64,000 nt of DNA, taken from the NCBI RefSeq assembly GCF_039530945.1, contig NZ_BAAAPC010000012.1:124001-188000 (forward strand), read 5' to 3'. This document shows, piece by piece, positions 8,685 to 17,183 of the stretch. Every line of letters begins with the position of its first letter. The first letter of the stretch is position 1. The notes below the pieces were generated by a model, which was not told where the DNA came from, did no database searches, and saw nothing but the letters and a program-made list of their open reading frames with translations. The position numbers and the translations under genes are program-made. Source of the stretch: Nocardiopsis_C rhodophaea. GTDB lineage: Bacteria; Actinomycetota; Actinomycetes; Streptosporangiales; Streptosporangiaceae.

Positions 8685-8763
8685 ACGGAACTCCTCCTAC
8701 ACCAGGCGCGGCCGCGTCGCCCCATAATCCCGGCGACACGCCCATACGTAACTATTCAGTCGA

Positions 8764-8806
8764 AACTGTTTATACAGTCTAGACTGTCAATACAGCAAGT
8801 GCTGTA
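8764..8806. promoter_or_regulatory. Operator cluster between the CDF exporter and CmtR-like genes
   Basis: Three overlapping or adjacent dyads are seen: ACTGTTTATACAGT (8765-8778, arms ACTGT/ACAGT), the perfect 14-mer ACAGTCTAGACTGT (8774-8787), and TACAGCA-AG-TGCTGTA (8791-8806). The AT-rich core lies 12 bp before the ATG at 8818. This fits SmtB/ArsR-type repressor sites controlling both directions. Confidence 0.7.
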
Positions 8807-8817
8807 AAATGGTTTTC

Positions 8818-9156
8818 ATGTTGACCCCCGAGCAGCGACTCTCCGCAATTCAGCGCCTGGGCCGCGCCCTGGCCGACCCCACCCGCTGTCGGCTCCTGCT
8901 GGCCCTGCTGGATGGTCCCGGCTACCCGGCGCAGCTCGCCGAGCACCTGGGTCTTACCCGGCAGAATGTCTCCAACCACCTCGCCTGCCTGCGGGAATGC
9001 GGGTTGGTCTCGACCACCGCCCGCGGTCGCCAGGTGAGCTACGAACTCATCGACGCTGCTCTCGCGCACGCGCTCAACGACCTGCTGAGCGTGGTGTGGG
9101 GGGTGGCCGAGGAGCACGTACCTCCGGGCGAGGACGTGCCCATCGAGGTTGGTTGA
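8818..9156 (+). CDS. CmtR-like ArsR/SmtB metal-sensing repressor
   Basis: 112 residues. The motifs LGRALADPTRCRLLLALLDG, LGLTRQNVSNHL and ACLRECGLV closely resemble mycobacterial CmtR. Starting at ATG 8818, the two cysteines of CLREC fall at positions 57 and 61, exactly the Cd/Pb ligands of CmtR; ATG 8809 would add three residues. CmtR's third ligand, Cys102, is missing. The nearby residue is His100 (EEHVPPGED), so metal preference may differ. I infer that it represses the divergent CDF exporter and itself through the operators at 8764-8806. Confidence 0.85.
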   Translation: MLTPEQRLSAIQRLGRALADPTRCRLLLALLDGPGYPAQLAEHLGLTRQNVSNHLACLRECGLVSTTARGRQVSYELIDAALAHALNDLLSVVWGVAEEHVPPGEDVPIEVG

Positions 9157-9702
9157 CCCGGCGTCTCGCCCCCCGCGACCCGCGCTGTGCCCGCATCGGC
9201 GGTGCCCGGAGCCGCGGTTCCCCGCGTTATCCCCGCCGTTTCCACCATGGACGGAAGTACCGGGCCGGGGCCACCCGATCCTCCGCGCCTGTGGACAGTC
9301 GGTGCGGCCCCCGCGTCGGCCCCGCCCTTTCGTCCGCGACGGCCATCCGCGCGCTCTCCTCTCCCCGGCTTTCTGCGCCCCGCTCAGGGATCCGTCAGGG
9401 GAATCCCCTGACCCAACACTGACAAATCCCTGAGATGTGCCTGATGTCGTGCTTCGCGACATATTCCTGGGACATACCGCCAAGTAACGTGTGACTCGCG
9501 TGCCCGGCCTGTCCCGCGTGCGCCGATCACCGTCGATGGCCGCCGGGACCCACGAACATCCATCGCTCGTCGCAGCGATGCCGAACGCAATGCGAGAACC
9601 CTTCCGAGGAGCGTCAGCACCCATGTCAACTCTGTTCCGGCGCCATCCCGGCGAGCGCGCTTCGACCTGTTATCTGGTCGGCGCACGGCCGATGAGCGGG
9701 GG
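9157..9702. other. Long non-coding leader before the RND exporter gene
   Basis: Frames in either direction show no recognisable protein. Near 9444-9462, ATGTCG and CGACAT form an inverted repeat, with further GATGT/GACAT words around it (9434-9478), so a regulator site is possible. Confidence 0.3.
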
Positions 9703-9708
9703 ATGCTC

Positions 9709-12700
9709 ATGAACCGCCTAGCGAAGCTCTCTCTGCGCAACCGGGCACTCATCCTCCTCATCACGCTGTCGGCGATGGTGTTCGGAGCGATCGCCACGGT
9801 GTCCACCAAGCGCGAGCTGATGCCGTCCATGGAACTGCCCATGGTGGTGGTGAGCGCGCAGTACGAGGGCGCCTCGCCCCAGGTGGTGGAGAACGAGGTC
9901 GCCACCCCGCTGGAGCAGGCCGTCAAGGGTGTCAGCGGCATCACCAAGTACACCTCGACCTCCAGTAACGGTTCCGCGCAGGTCGTCGCCGAGTTCGACT
10001 ACGGAGACGACAGCCAGGACGTCATCCGGTCCACCCAGCAGGCGGTTGACCAGGTCAAGTCGGCGCTGCCGGACGGTGTCGAACCGGCCGTCCGGTCGTT
10101 CAGCTTCGACGACTTCCCCGTGGTGATGCTGGCGGCGGGAGCGGGCGACGGCGACGAGCAGGCACTCGCCGAGCCACTGCAGGAGCAGGTCGTCCCCGAA
10201 CTGGAATCGATCGACGGCGTGCGCGCCGCCACCGTCACGGGGGTGCGCGACTCCACGGTCACCGTCACCCCGGACGAGGACGAGCTGAAGGACGCGGGCC
10301 TGTCGGCCGGCGACCTCACCAACGCCCTGAAGACCAGCGGCCTGCTCACGCCCGGCGGGAACATCACCGAGGGCGACCGCACGCTGACCGTCACCACCGG
10401 CGGCAAGCTGGAGTCGCTCAAGGACGTCGAGAACATCTGGCTGATGCCCGGGACCGGCGGGGCACCCGCCGCGGCGGCAGCCGCGCCCGCGGCCGGAGCG
10501 TCCGCGGCGCAGGCCGAGCCGGTCCAGCTGAAGGACGTCGCCGACGTCAAGCTCGTAGCCGACGAGGCCACCAGCATCACCCGCACTGACGGCAAGCCCA
10601 GCCTCGGCGTCATGATCACCAAGACGCCCGAGGGCAACACCGTCGAGATCTCCGACGCCGTCAAGAACAAGCTCGACGACCTCACTCCGCTGCTCGGCGA
10701 CGACGCCGACATCAGCGTCGTGTGGGACCAGGCGCCCTACATCAACCAGTCGATCCTGGCGATGGCCGAGGAGGGCATGCTCGGCCTGGCCTTCGCGATC
10801 GTCATCATCCTGGCCTTCCTGCTCTCCGTCCGCTCCACCCTGGTGTCGGCGGTGTCCATCCCGGTCTCGCTGCTCGTCGCGATGATCGGCATGCAGGCGT
10901 TCGGCTTCTCGCTGAACATCCTCACCCTGGGCGCCCTGACGGTCTCCATCGGCCGCGTCGTGGACGACTCCATCGTGGTGCTGGAGAACATCAAACGGCA
11001 CATCGGCTACGGCGAGGAGAAGCACACCGCGGTGTTCAACGGCGTGCGGGAGGTCGCGACCGCGATCACCTCCTCCACGCTCACGACGATCGCCGTGTTC
11101 CTGCCGATCGGCTTCGTCGGCGGCATGGTCGGCGAACTGTTCCGGCCGTTCGCCCTCACCGTCAGCCTCGCCCTCGCGGCATCCCTGCTGGTGTCGCTGA
11201 CCATCGTCCCGGTGCTCGCCTACTGGTTCATGCGGCCGCGCACCGTGCCGCCGGAGGAGCTGGAGCGGATCAAGGCCGAGGAGCACCAGCGCGAGCTGCG
11301 CTCCCCGCTGCAGCGCGCCTACCTGCCGGTCATCCGCTGGTCGACCCGGCACCGCATCCTCACCCTGGCCGCCTCGCTGCTCATCCTGGTGGGCACGTTC
11401 GGTCTGGCCTTCAGCCCGCTGCTGAAGACCGACTTCCTCGGCGACGACGGCCAGAACACCTACAACGCCACCCAGGACCTGCCCCAGGGCACCTCGCTCG
11501 GCGAGGCCGACAAGGAGGCCGAGAAGGTCGAGCGCACGCTCAAGGGCCTCTCGTACGTCGAGTCCTACCAGGTGTCCATCGGCGGCGGTGGCGGCATGGG
11601 CCCGATGATGGGCGGCGGTGCCGGAACCACGCAGTACACCATCACCACCGACCCCGACGGCGACCAGGCCGAGTACAAGGAGAAGCTGCGCACCGCGCTG
11701 GACGACATCGACACCGACTCCGACGTCGTGCTCGCCGACAGCACCGGCGGGGGCAGCTCGGCACTGGAGGTCCAGGTCAAGGCCGACGACCGGGCGACGC
11801 TGGAGAAAGCCGCGGGGATGGTCGAGGACGCCGTCCGCGACATTCCCGGCGCCGACGACGTCGAGAACAGCATCGCCGCTGCGCAGCCCGCGCTGGAGGT
11901 CAAGGTCGACGGTGAGAAGGCCGCCGACAAGGGTCTGACCGAGGGCCAGGTCGGACAGGCCGTCTCGGACGCTTTCCGGGGTTCCAAGGTCGGCACCGCG
12001 ACCATCGACGACGTGCAGCGCGACCTGGTCGTGCGCGTCGAGGAAGCGCCCAGCAGCGTCAGCGACCTGGAGAAGCTCAAGATCGCGACGCCCACCGGCG
12101 GTGAGATCGACCTCTCCGACGTCGCCAAGGTGGAAGAGGTCAAGCAGGCGCCCGAGCTGTCCCGTACGGACGGCGTGCGCAGCGCGACCATCTCCGCCTC
12201 GCCGACCGCCGACGACCTCGGCAAGGTCACCCAGAAGCTGACCAAGGCCGTGGACGACCTCGACCTGCCTGACGGCGCCACCGCCTCCATCGGCGGCGTC
12301 AGCTCCGACCAGGCCGAGGCGTTCGCCCAGCTCGGCATCGCCATGCTGGCCGCCATCGTGATCGTCTTCCTGATCATGGTCGCGACCTTCAAGAGCCTGA
12401 TCCAGCCGGTCATCCTGCTCGTGTCGATCCCGTTCGCGGCGACCGGCTCCCTCGGCCTGCTGGTGCTCACCGGGACCGCGCTGGGGCTCCCCGCGCTGAT
12501 CGGTCTGCTGATGCTCATCGGTGTCGTGGTCACCAACGCGATCGTCCTGATCGACCTGATCAACCAGTACCGAGACGAGGGCATGGAACTGCGCGAGGCG
12601 GTCGTCGAGGGTTCCCGGCACCGGCTGCGCCCGATCCTGATGACGGCGCTGGCCACCATCGGCGCCCTCACCCCGATGGCGCTCGGCATCACCGGCGGCG

Positions 12701-12939
12701 GGGCGTTCGTCTCACAGCCGCTGGCGATCGTGGTCATCGGTGGCCTGGTCACCTCCACGCTGCTCACGCTGATCCTCGTCCCGGTGCTCTACACCATGGC
12801 CGAGGGCCGCAAGGAGCGGCGCGTCCAGCGCAAGCAGGCCAAGCGGGAGGCGGAACTCGCCGCCCAGCGCGCCGCGTCCGCTGAGCGACAGGAGAAGGAG
12901 GCCGCCGAGGCCCAGGCCGATGTGAGCGGCCAGGCCTGA
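9709..12939 (+). CDS. RND-family (AcrB/SwrC-like) efflux transporter
   Basis: 1076 residues from ATG 9709 (GGGGG seven bases upstream; ATG 9703 also in frame). Twelve membrane helices are split as 1+5+1+5, with two large extracytoplasmic domains. The helix 4 proton-relay motif GRVVDDSIVVLENI carries the Asp-Asp pair of AcrB-type pumps. A glycine/methionine-rich stretch (GGGGGMGPMMGGG) interrupts the second large loop. No membrane-fusion or outer-membrane partner is present, as usual for Gram-positive HAE-type members such as Bacillus SwrC. It is presumably an exporter of amphiphilic compounds. The C-terminal tail is charged and alanine-rich. It is monocistronic, with strong terminators behind. 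Confidence 0.92.
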   Translation: MNRLAKLSLRNRALILLITLSAMVFGAIATVSTKRELMPSMELPMVVVSAQYEGASPQVVENEVATPLEQAVKGVSGITKYTSTSSNGSAQVVAEFDYGDDSQDVIRSTQQAVDQVKSALPDGVEPAVRSFSFDDFPVVMLAAGAGDGDEQALAEPLQEQVVPELESIDGVRAATVTGVRDSTVTVTPDEDELKDAGLSAGDLTNALKTSGLLTPGGNITEGDRTLTVTTGGKLESLKDVENIWLMPGTGGAPAAAAAAPAAGASAAQAEPVQLKDVADVKLVADEATSITRTDGKPSLGVMITKTPEGNTVEISDAVKNKLDDLTPLLGDDADISVVWDQAPYINQSILAMAEEGMLGLAFAIVIILAFLLSVRSTLVSAVSIPVSLLVAMIGMQAFGFSLNILTLGALTVSIGRVVDDSIVVLENIKRHIGYGEEKHTAVFNGVREVATAITSSTLTTIAVFLPIGFVGGMVGELFRPFALTVSLALAASLLVSLTIVPVLAYWFMRPRTVPPEELERIKAEEHQRELRSPLQRAYLPVIRWSTRHRILTLAASLLILVGTFGLAFSPLLKTDFLGDDGQNTYNATQDLPQGTSLGEADKEAEKVERTLKGLSYVESYQVSIGGGGGMGPMMGGGAGTTQYTITTDPDGDQAEYKEKLRTALDDIDTDSDVVLADSTGGGSSALEVQVKADDRATLEKAAGMVEDAVRDIPGADDVENSIAAAQPALEVKVDGEKAADKGLTEGQVGQAVSDAFRGSKVGTATIDDVQRDLVVRVEEAPSSVSDLEKLKIATPTGGEIDLSDVAKVEEVKQAPELSRTDGVRSATISASPTADDLGKVTQKLTKAVDDLDLPDGATASIGGVSSDQAEAFAQLGIAMLAAIVIVFLIMVATFKSLIQPVILLVSIPFAATGSLGLLVLTGTALGLPALIGLLMLIGVVVTNAIVLIDLINQYRDEGMELREAVVEGSRHRLRPILMTALATIGALTPMALGITGGGAFVSQPLAIVVIGGLVTSTLLTLILVPVLYTMAEGRKERRVQRKQAKREAELAAQRAASAERQEKEAAEAQADVSGQA

Positions 12940-12951
12940 GACGCACACCGC

Positions 12952-12978
12952 TGAGGCGCGCCCATCGGGCGCGCCTCA
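12952..12978 (+). terminator. Hairpin 1 after the RND gene
   Basis: TGAGGCGCGCCC and GGGCGCGCCTCA form a perfect 12-bp stem with a three-base loop (ATC), starting 12 bp after the stop. Confidence 0.7.
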
Positions 12979-12984
12979 ACGCGG

Positions 12985-13034
12985 CGGAGGTCGGGACGCG
13001 GGTGAACACCGCGCCCCGACCTCCGTTTTTTCCC
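12985..13034 (+). terminator. Rho-independent terminator after the RND gene
   Basis: CGGAGGTCGGG (12985-12995) pairs with CCCGACCTCCG (13015-13025), with a second inner stem of GCGGGTG/CACCGC type. It is followed by TTTTTT CCC TTTT. This is the clearest intrinsic terminator in the window. Confidence 0.9.
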
Positions 13035-13128
13035 TTTTCTTGGTTCCCGCGAAGACTACCCGTTGCGCGACACGCAACGCTGTCGCGCAGATTTGTGATC
13101 GGCCCCGCATAGGCGGCAAGCTGCCCTT

Positions 13129-13284
13129 ATGCAGAGGGAGAACCTGGAACCGGAACTCGACGAGCTCGTCCGCGAGGAACTCGGCGAGGAACCGTCACAA
13201 GAGGCCAAGGACTACGCACGCGAGCTGTACGAGAAGTACCGGCTGCCACAGCCCGCGGAACCGTCCGAGGAGGAGGACACATAG
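13129..13284 (+). CDS. Small acidic hypothetical protein (51 aa)
   Basis: ATG 13129 to TAG 13282-13284. The sequence is rich in Glu/Asp/Leu, begins MQRENLEPELDELVREEL, continues KDYARELYEKYRLPQP and ends in EEED. It reads as one or two amphipathic helices. Third codon positions are almost all G or C, like real genes here, and the opposite-strand frame looks like a shadow. The ribosome site is weak (GGCGGCAAG). Function unknown; it is too short for most gene finders. Confidence 0.5.
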   Translation: MQRENLEPELDELVREELGEEPSQEAKDYARELYEKYRLPQPAEPSEEEDT

Positions 13285-13512
13285 TGCTCGGGCGCTCGCC
13301 CGGATTCACGTCGACGGTGTCGCACCGAAGACATCACTGACAGCGGGGTCGTTCCGCACCCGGAGGCCCCGCTACGTCTTTACGCCTCACCGCCCCGTAG
13401 GCGCCGACGCGCCGCCCCCACACCAGCCACATCATCGTCAAATTCCGCCGCTGACCTCGGGAGACCGGGCCTGGCCTACGACACCACGGACGTGTGCCAG
13501 GCCCGCTCTCCG

Positions 13513-13556
13513 TCGGCCCTTGGCAGCGGCGGCTGCGCTCACTCGGCGGCTCGCAC
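13513..13556. repeat. 44-bp direct repeat, copy 1
   Basis: A 44-bp stretch starting TCGGCCCTTGGCAGC is repeated without mismatch at 13617-13660, 104 bp apart. This copy lies in the spacer beyond the ATPase gene end. It contains GCAGC-GGCG-GCTGC, a small hairpin. Confidence 0.85.
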
Positions 13557-13616
13557 CTGGGGTTGGTGGTCGTGCTCGCCTTCTCGTTCGGCTCCGCCGC
13601 CCCAGCGGTTCGGCCT

Positions 13617-13660
13617 TCGGCCCTTGGCAGCGGCGGCTGCGCTCACTCGGCGGCTCGCAC
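13617..13660. repeat. 44-bp direct repeat, copy 2, overlapping the ATPase gene end
   Basis: The last 18 bases of this copy encode VRAAE and the stop of the minus-strand ATPase gene. Copy 1 therefore looks like a tandem duplication of the gene end plus its hairpin. Confidence 0.85.
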
Positions 13661-14155
13661 TTCCGTGAGCTCACAGCTGTCCCACACCAACTCAAACCAC
13701 ACCATCCGCCCCAGCCCGTCGCGTCGGGGCTCGGTGCCCCACTTGGCCGCCAGCGCCTCGACCAGGTCCAGGCCGCGCCCGTGCTCACTGGTGTCGTAGG
13801 GATCGGAGTGCTGCGCGCGGGGCTGCTCCGCGCTCCCCAAGTCGCGCACCTCCACCCGTGCCCAGCCAGGCGCCCGGTGGACCGTGATCTCGAACTTTCC
13901 CCCGGCCGCGCCGGACGCGCTATGGGTGAGGGCGTTGGTGGCGAGCTCACTGGTGAGCAGGGTCGCGGTGGTCAGCTCCGGGCACGGCGCCAGGAGCCGT
14001 TCGACGAAGCGGCGGGCGTGTTTGATCTGGTTAGCCAGTCCTGGGAACCGGCGCCGGGTGAGTAAGGCCGCGTCGGGCGACGCCTCCGGGTCGGGCGGGG
14101 GCGTGCGGCGGGTGGGAGGGGCCGTGCCCTCGTACGGAATGGGGCGCTCTTCCAT
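13643..14155 (-). CDS. RsbW-like ATP-binding protein
   Basis: 170 residues from ATG 14155. The frame is open much further upstream, but the extra part is low-complexity and lacks family likeness. Motifs: RRFVERLLAPCPEL, N-box LLTSELATNALTHSA, G1 VEVRDLGS and G2 SEHGRGLDLVEALAAKWGTE. The fold is HATPase_c, as in the protein at 607 but without close similarity to it. It is probably a regulatory serine kinase or anti-sigma-like protein. It is monocistronic. No strong ribosome site is visible at 14155, so the start is uncertain. Confidence 0.7.
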   Translation of the reverse strand: MEERPIPYEGTAPPTRRTPPPDPEASPDAALLTRRRFPGLANQIKHARRFVERLLAPCPELTTATLLTSELATNALTHSASGAAGGKFEITVHRAPGWARVEVRDLGSAEQPRAQHSDPYDTSEHGRGLDLVEALAAKWGTEPRRDGLGRMVWFELVWDSCELTEVRAAE

Positions 14156-14911
14156 GGATTTCGCCGGACGTAGATACGGATGGGTGGAAATGCCACCCGG
14201 GGGAGGGGCGGCGGTCGGGCACGTCGGTCCTGACGTCGGCCCGCCTAGGGAGCCGTCACGCATCCACTCCGCGGCGGTGCGCTGCGATATCAGGCCGGGG
14301 ACGTACCACGAAGACGTGTTGTCGGTGCGGTCCCCCTCCACGTGTCCGGGCCGGTACGTCCGGTCCCGGCATGCGGGGACCGGGGGAGGGTCGCGGTCGG
14401 AAGGCGGTGTACGTGGATGGGCGTGGCCGATGGTTCCCGCGAACGGAAACATCCGGTCCACGCACAGAATACGCGGGTTGACTTCTGGTGATCCAGGTGG
14501 GGGTGGTATGTCCCGCAAGGGACTTTCGGCTGTTGTTGCTGAATGGATATGGTCAGTTGCCGAGCGCTGATATTCGACCGCCGCGGCGTGGCCGGATTCG
14601 GCCGACCGATCGGATGCGTGATGATCGGCCCCAGAGGAGGCCCCCAAAGGCGCGGCTCTTCGGCCGACGGCCTGCAGCGGGAGGTGGATGCGTGCGGAGG
14701 GAATTGGCAGCGCATTCACCCCGGATTCATCGTCCCGAGTGGCTTGTCCGCCAATGTCATGAGCGGGTTGTGCGGGGATTGTCCCCATTCGACCCGATAG
14801 TCCGGACGGCCCCCGCCCGTCCGACCACATGTCCGACCACCTGTCCCGCCGATGCCGCCGTCCCCCGCGTCGGTCGGATCGCCATCCCCGTACGTGTGTC
14901 TAGGAGGACCC
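14156..14911. other. Intergenic region between the ATPase gene and phoX
   Basis: 755 bp with no convincing gene on either strand. It contains the PHO-box-like repeat at 14714-14735 and a small hairpin GGGGA-TTG-TCCCC near 14776-14788. Confidence 0.3.
14714..14735 (+). promoter_or_regulatory. Candidate PHO box upstream of phoX
   Basis: Two 11-nt direct repeat units, ATTCACCCCGG and ATTCATCGTCC, lie head-to-tail 177 bp before the phoX start. Eleven-base units built on (G)TTCA(C/T)C are the hallmark of PhoP sites in Streptomyces-type actinomycetes. The first base of the GTTCA core is A here, so this is a good but imperfect match. Confidence 0.5.
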
Positions 14912-16963
14912 GTGCCAGAATCCGCGCCTCGTCGTCGCCTGCTGCCTCTCCTCGGCCAGGTCGGCGGCGGGAGATCTCGGGCGACCTGTCGATTCCGCTG
15001 CGGTGACGCGTGCTTCCACGAAGCTCCCAACACCAGCGGTAACGCGTATTTCGGCGACATCTTCACCGCGGCGCTCTCGCGTCGGAACGCGCTTCGGGCG
15101 GGCGCGGTCGGCGCCGGTGCCTCGGCCCTGGGGCTGGGGGGCCTCGGCCCCGCCTACGCCGACCCGAAGCGCGAACGGGGAAGCAAGAACCCCCGGCTCC
15201 GGTTCAAGAGCGTCGCGCCCAACACCGACGACAAGGTCACCGTTCCCCACGGCTACGACCACAACGTCGTCGTCCGGTGGGGCGACCCGGTCCTGCCCGA
15301 CGCACCCGAGTTCGACTTCGAGAACCAGACCGCGGCGGCCCAGGAGAAGCAGTTCGGGTACAACTGCGACTACGTCGGCTTCCGCCAGCTGGACGCCGAC
15401 CGCGGCCTGCTCTGGGTGAACCACGAGTACACCAACGAGACGCTGATGTTCGCCGGGTACACCGACGGCAACGACGCCGACCTGGAGCAGATCCTGGTCT
15501 CCATGGCCGCCCATGGGGGTTCCATCGTCGAGATCGAGCGGATCAAGGGCACCGGCGCCTGGCGGCTCGCCACCGGCGAGCGCCCCTTCAACCGCCGCAT
15601 CACCGCGAAGACCCGCATGGAGCTCACCGGCCCGGCCGCCGGGGACGCGCTGCTGCGCACCGAGGGCGACCCCACGGGCACCGAGGTCTTCGGGATGCTC
15701 AACAACTGCTCCGGTGGGATGACGCCCTGGGGCACCATCCTCACCTGCGAGGAGAACTTCAACCAGTACTTCGTGGGCGGTGAGGACGCCCCGGCCGAGG
15801 CCAAGCCGGCGCTCAAGCGCTACGGCATCAAGGTCTCCGGCGACACCCGCAAGGGCAACCGCCGCTTCGACCGCGCCGAGCAGCGCTTCGACCTCTCTCG
15901 GCACCCCAACGAAGCCAACCGGTTCGGCTACGTCGTCGAGATCGACCCGACCGACCCCACCTCCACGCCGCGCAAGCGCACCATGCTCGGCCGCGTCAAG
16001 CACGAGGCCGCCAACACCCGGCTCACCCGGGACGGCCGCGTGGCCGTCTACATGGGTGACGACGAGCGGTTCGACTACATCTACAAGTTCGTCAGCGACA
16101 AGGAGTACCGGAAGGGCTCCCGGCGGCACAACAGCACGCTGCTGGACTCCGGCACGCTCTACGTGGCCAAGCTGACCGGCAACAGCCCCGCCGACGAGAT
16201 CGACGGCTCCGGGCAGCTCCCCTCCGACGGCGCGTTCGACGGGTCCGGCGAGTGGATCGCACTCTGCAACGCCAGCGAGAGCTTCGTCGAGGGCTTCACC
16301 GTCGCCGAGGTCCTGGTGCACACCCGACTGGCGGCCGACGCCGCCGGGGCCACCAAGATGGACCGCCCCGAGGACATCGAGCCCAGCCCGGTCACCGGCA
16401 AGGTGTACGTGGCGCTGACCAACAACACCTCGCGCGAGCCCGGCCAGGCCGACGAGCCCAACCCGCGGGGACCCAACAAGTTCGGGCACGTTCTGGAGAT
16501 CATCGAGAACGGCGACGACGCGGGCGCGGAGACGTTCGCCTGGAACGTCCCTCTCGTCTGCGGCGACCCCGAGGACGAGAGCACCTACTACGCCGGGTTC
16601 GACAAGTCCAAGGTCGCGGCGATCTCGGCGCCGGACAACCTCACCTTTGACGACCAGGGCAACTTGTGGATCGCCACGGACGGCCAGGGCTCGAAATTCG
16701 GCACCAACGACCAGCTGTGCGCCGTGCCGGTGGAGGGGCGTTTCCGCGGGGAGCTGCGGACCTTCGCCACCTCGCCGGTGGGGGCCGAGACTTGCGGCCC
16801 CTTCATCACTGAGGACAACCTGACGGTGTTCATGGCGCCGCAGCACCCTGGTGAGGACGGCACGGTCGGGTCGCCGCAGAGCACCTGGCCCGACCACCAG
16901 GGCTACCCGCGCCCCTCGGTCATCTCGATCTGGCACACCCGCGGCAAGAGGGTCGGCCACTAA
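14912..16963 (+). CDS. phoX: PhoX-family (DUF839) Tat-exported alkaline phosphatase
   Basis: 683 residues. GTG 14912 has AGGAGG at ideal spacing and gives the family's standard start MPESAPRRRLLPLL. A twin-arginine motif (SRRNALRAG, about residues 60-68) is followed by a hydrophobic Ala/Gly stretch and PAYAD cleavage region. The body has the PhoX beta-propeller signatures GYNCDYVGF, LWVNHEYTN, NNCSGGMTPWGT, CEENFNQYF, YMGDDERFDYIYKFV and PDNLTFDDQGNLWIATDG. The Cys of NNCSGG probably matches the iron ligand of PhoX. It should release phosphate from extracellular organic phosphates. It is monocistronic, with a terminator at 17021. Confidence 0.92.
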   Translation: MPESAPRRRLLPLLGQVGGGRSRATCRFRCGDACFHEAPNTSGNAYFGDIFTAALSRRNALRAGAVGAGASALGLGGLGPAYADPKRERGSKNPRLRFKSVAPNTDDKVTVPHGYDHNVVVRWGDPVLPDAPEFDFENQTAAAQEKQFGYNCDYVGFRQLDADRGLLWVNHEYTNETLMFAGYTDGNDADLEQILVSMAAHGGSIVEIERIKGTGAWRLATGERPFNRRITAKTRMELTGPAAGDALLRTEGDPTGTEVFGMLNNCSGGMTPWGTILTCEENFNQYFVGGEDAPAEAKPALKRYGIKVSGDTRKGNRRFDRAEQRFDLSRHPNEANRFGYVVEIDPTDPTSTPRKRTMLGRVKHEAANTRLTRDGRVAVYMGDDERFDYIYKFVSDKEYRKGSRRHNSTLLDSGTLYVAKLTGNSPADEIDGSGQLPSDGAFDGSGEWIALCNASESFVEGFTVAEVLVHTRLAADAAGATKMDRPEDIEPSPVTGKVYVALTNNTSREPGQADEPNPRGPNKFGHVLEIIENGDDAGAETFAWNVPLVCGDPEDESTYYAGFDKSKVAAISAPDNLTFDDQGNLWIATDGQGSKFGTNDQLCAVPVEGRFRGELRTFATSPVGAETCGPFITEDNLTVFMAPQHPGEDGTVGSPQSTWPDHQGYPRPSVISIWHTRGKRVGH

Positions 16964-17020
16964 CCGCTCCACCGGCCGCTGGGACGGCAGCAGGACCGCG
17001 GTGACCCGGTCGGCACCGGG

Positions 17021-17050
17021 GGCGGGGCGCTGGGGCGCCCCGCCCTTTTT
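17021..17050 (+). terminator. Intrinsic terminator of phoX
   Basis: GGCGGGGCGC-TGGG-GCGCCCCGCC forms a perfect 10-bp stem followed by CTTTTT. Confidence 0.9.
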
Positions 17051-17122
17051 CGTTGATCTTGGCGATATGGACCTCATACTCGCCGGCTCGCCGGTATTCG
17101 GTCGATATCGCCAAGATCAACG
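17051..17122. repeat. 18-bp perfect inverted repeat (REP/MITE-like)
   Basis: CGTTGATCTTGGCGATAT (17051-17068) and its exact complement (17105-17122) flank a 36-nt spacer that itself contains an imperfect dyad (ATAC...GTAT around GCCGGC). It starts immediately after the phoX T-tract. It looks like an intergenic palindromic repeat element of the TTGATC type common in actinomycetes. Confidence 0.75.
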
Positions 17123-17183
17123 GAGGACGGGAGGGGTGGGAGCACTGTGCGGGCGTATGGGGCCTGGTGGGAGGATGGTGGGC

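Noticed and set aside
9718..12621. 967-codon minus-strand frame opposite the RND gene
   Set aside because: Composition is His/Arg/Gly/Asp-rich with no motif; it is the antisense shadow of a conserved transporter.
12952..13025. Tandem hairpins considered as a CRISPR-like repeat
   Set aside because: The two stems differ in sequence and one has a T-tract; they are terminators.
13884..14570. Plus-strand 228-codon frame opposite the second ATPase and its upstream region
   Set aside because: No ribosome site or family; it overlaps conserved HATPase motifs on the other strand.
14900..17077. 725-codon minus-strand frame opposite phoX
   Set aside because: Shadow of phoX; it would also run through the phoX terminator.
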